From the NCBI RefSeq assembly GCF_003667275.1, contig NZ_RCNV01000006.1, positions 124,001-188,000 on the forward strand: a stretch of 64,000 nt of DNA. Direction: 5' to 3'. This DNA comes from Mesonia aquimarina. Its GTDB lineage: Bacteria > Bacteroidota > Bacteroidia > Flavobacteriales > Flavobacteriaceae. Under the pieces are notes generated by a model. The model searched no databases and was not told the origin of the DNA. It saw only the letters and a list, made by a program, of their open reading frames with translations. The translations under genes were made by a program, and so were the position numbers. Below are positions 63,186 to 64,000 of the stretch, piece by piece. Positions within the stretch are counted from its first letter, which is position 1. Every line of letters begins with the position of its first letter.

Positions 63186-64000
63186 ATGAAAAAATCATAT
63201 AAAAAACACAGGATGAAGAACCTATACCTATTCATATTCGCGCTATTTCTATTGGGCAGTAGTTATCAAGTTTGGGCACAACAAGATCCACAATACACAC
63301 AGTATATGTATAATATGAGCGTAGTTAATCCGGCTTATGCAGGCTCTAAGGAGAGTTTGTCTATCGGTTTGCTTTATCGTGATCAATGGTCAGGATTTGA
63401 AGGCGCTCCTCGGACCTATACATTTTTTGCTCATTCTTCTGTAGGAGAGAAGACTGGTTTAGGTCTTTCGGCTATATCTGATGAGAATGGTCCTGTAAAA
63501 GAGACCAATGTGTATGGTGATTTTTCTTATACTTTGTCTTTAGGAGGGGATCATAAATTAGCCTTTGGAGTAAAAGCCGGAGCAACCTTTCACGATGTAG
63601 GTTTAATACCTTTAAGTCTTCAGAATGAGTTTGATGTAGCTTTTAGCGAGAATATTAATGAAACCTATTTAAATTTTGGTGCCGGTTTTTTGTATTATAC
63701 GGATAACTATTACATCGGCGTATCGGTTCCTAACTTTTTAAATTCTAAACATTTAGATGTAGATGGGAGAGAATTTGGAACAGAAGAGCAACACTACTTT
63801 GCTACTGCAGGATATGTGTTTGAATTGAGTGAGAATTTAAAATTTAAGCCTTCGACTTTGGTAAAGGCATCTTTTGAGTCCCCTATGTCTTTTGATGTAA
63901 ATGCTAACTTTTTGTTTTACGAGCGATTTGAGATCGGAGCATCTTATCGTTTAGATGATGCGGTAAGTGGACTGGTGAGTGTTCGAGCGACGGACTGGTT
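63186..64000 (+). CDS. PorP/SprF-family outer membrane protein (copy B, runs off the window)
   Basis: Open frame from ATG at 63186 to the window end, 271 complete codons, no stop reached. Starts MKKSYKKHRMKNLYLFIFAL and continues QQDPQYTQYMYN as in copy A. Only scattered substitutions (for example RTYTFFAHSSVGEK for RSYTFFAHSPIGEK). As in copy A, the internal Met at 63213 may be the true start of the signal peptide. An ompA-like gene would be expected just beyond the window. Confidence 0.9.
   Translation, partial: MKKSYKKHRMKNLYLFIFALFLLGSSYQVWAQQDPQYTQYMYNMSVVNPAYAGSKESLSIGLLYRDQWSGFEGAPRTYTFFAHSSVGEKTGLGLSAISDENGPVKETNVYGDFSYTLSLGGDHKLAFGVKAGATFHDVGLIPLSLQNEFDVAFSENINETYLNFGAGFLYYTDNYYIGVSVPNFLNSKHLDVDGREFGTEEQHYFATAGYVFELSENLKFKPSTLVKASFESPMSFDVNANFLFYERFEIGASYRLDDAVSGLVSVRATDW

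Overview
The window looks like a chromosome segment of a member of the Flavobacteriaceae (phylum Bacteroidota). The DNA is AT-rich. Genes lack Shine-Dalgarno sequences, and several are preceded by the Bacteroidota -7 box TAnnTTTG. Many products carry type IX secretion (T9SS) sorting domains, and PorP/SprF- and OmpA-type partner genes sit beside large adhesins.

Layout: (1) 1-9.6 kb is housekeeping: rpsP-rimM-trmN6 on the minus strand, a lipoprotein, dnaE with a fused exonuclease, trxA, a DUF58 protein and tRNA-Asp. (2) 9.6-30.7 kb is an accessory surface block. It holds a TPR/membrane/HTH regulator, a fibronectin-III T9SS protein, an adhesin-sprF-ompA set, two further type-B T9SS adhesins (one of 2372 residues with about 16 repeats) and a small gene between them. 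(3) 30.7-40.8 kb is a complete methionine operon (metY, metX, hom, metZ, osmC-like, metH in two pieces, metF). (4) 40.9-48.2 kb is a complete histidine operon on the minus strand (hisG-D-C-B-H-A-F-IE). (5) 48.5-53.1 kb has two more TPR/HTH regulators and an HU-like protein. (6) 53.8-58.9 kb has phenylalanine 4-hydroxylase, a sterol-desaturase family enzyme, a VapBC-like toxin-antitoxin pair split by an IS30 element, and a Crp-family regulator. (7) 59.1-64.0 kb has a second surface set whose 3' part is a near-identical copy of the first adhesin-sprF unit and runs off the window.

The most interesting content is a set of small leader ORFs too short for routine gene calling. Each is followed by a rho-independent terminator in front of an amino-acid operon. 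Two tandem Met-rich leaders precede the methionine operon, a His-rich leader precedes the his operon, and a leader with four Tyr and two Phe codons in a row precedes phenylalanine hydroxylase. In all four the end of the leader ORF can pair with the 5' arm of the terminator, the geometry expected for ribosome-mediated transcription attenuation. This suggests that the organism uses leader-peptide attenuation widely. Met biosynthesis would respond to charged tRNA-Met, and Phe-to-Tyr conversion to charged tRNA-Tyr/Phe. A second notable structure is a run of three long inverted repeats in the 400-bp gap between adhesin and sprF, present in both copies of the duplicated unit.
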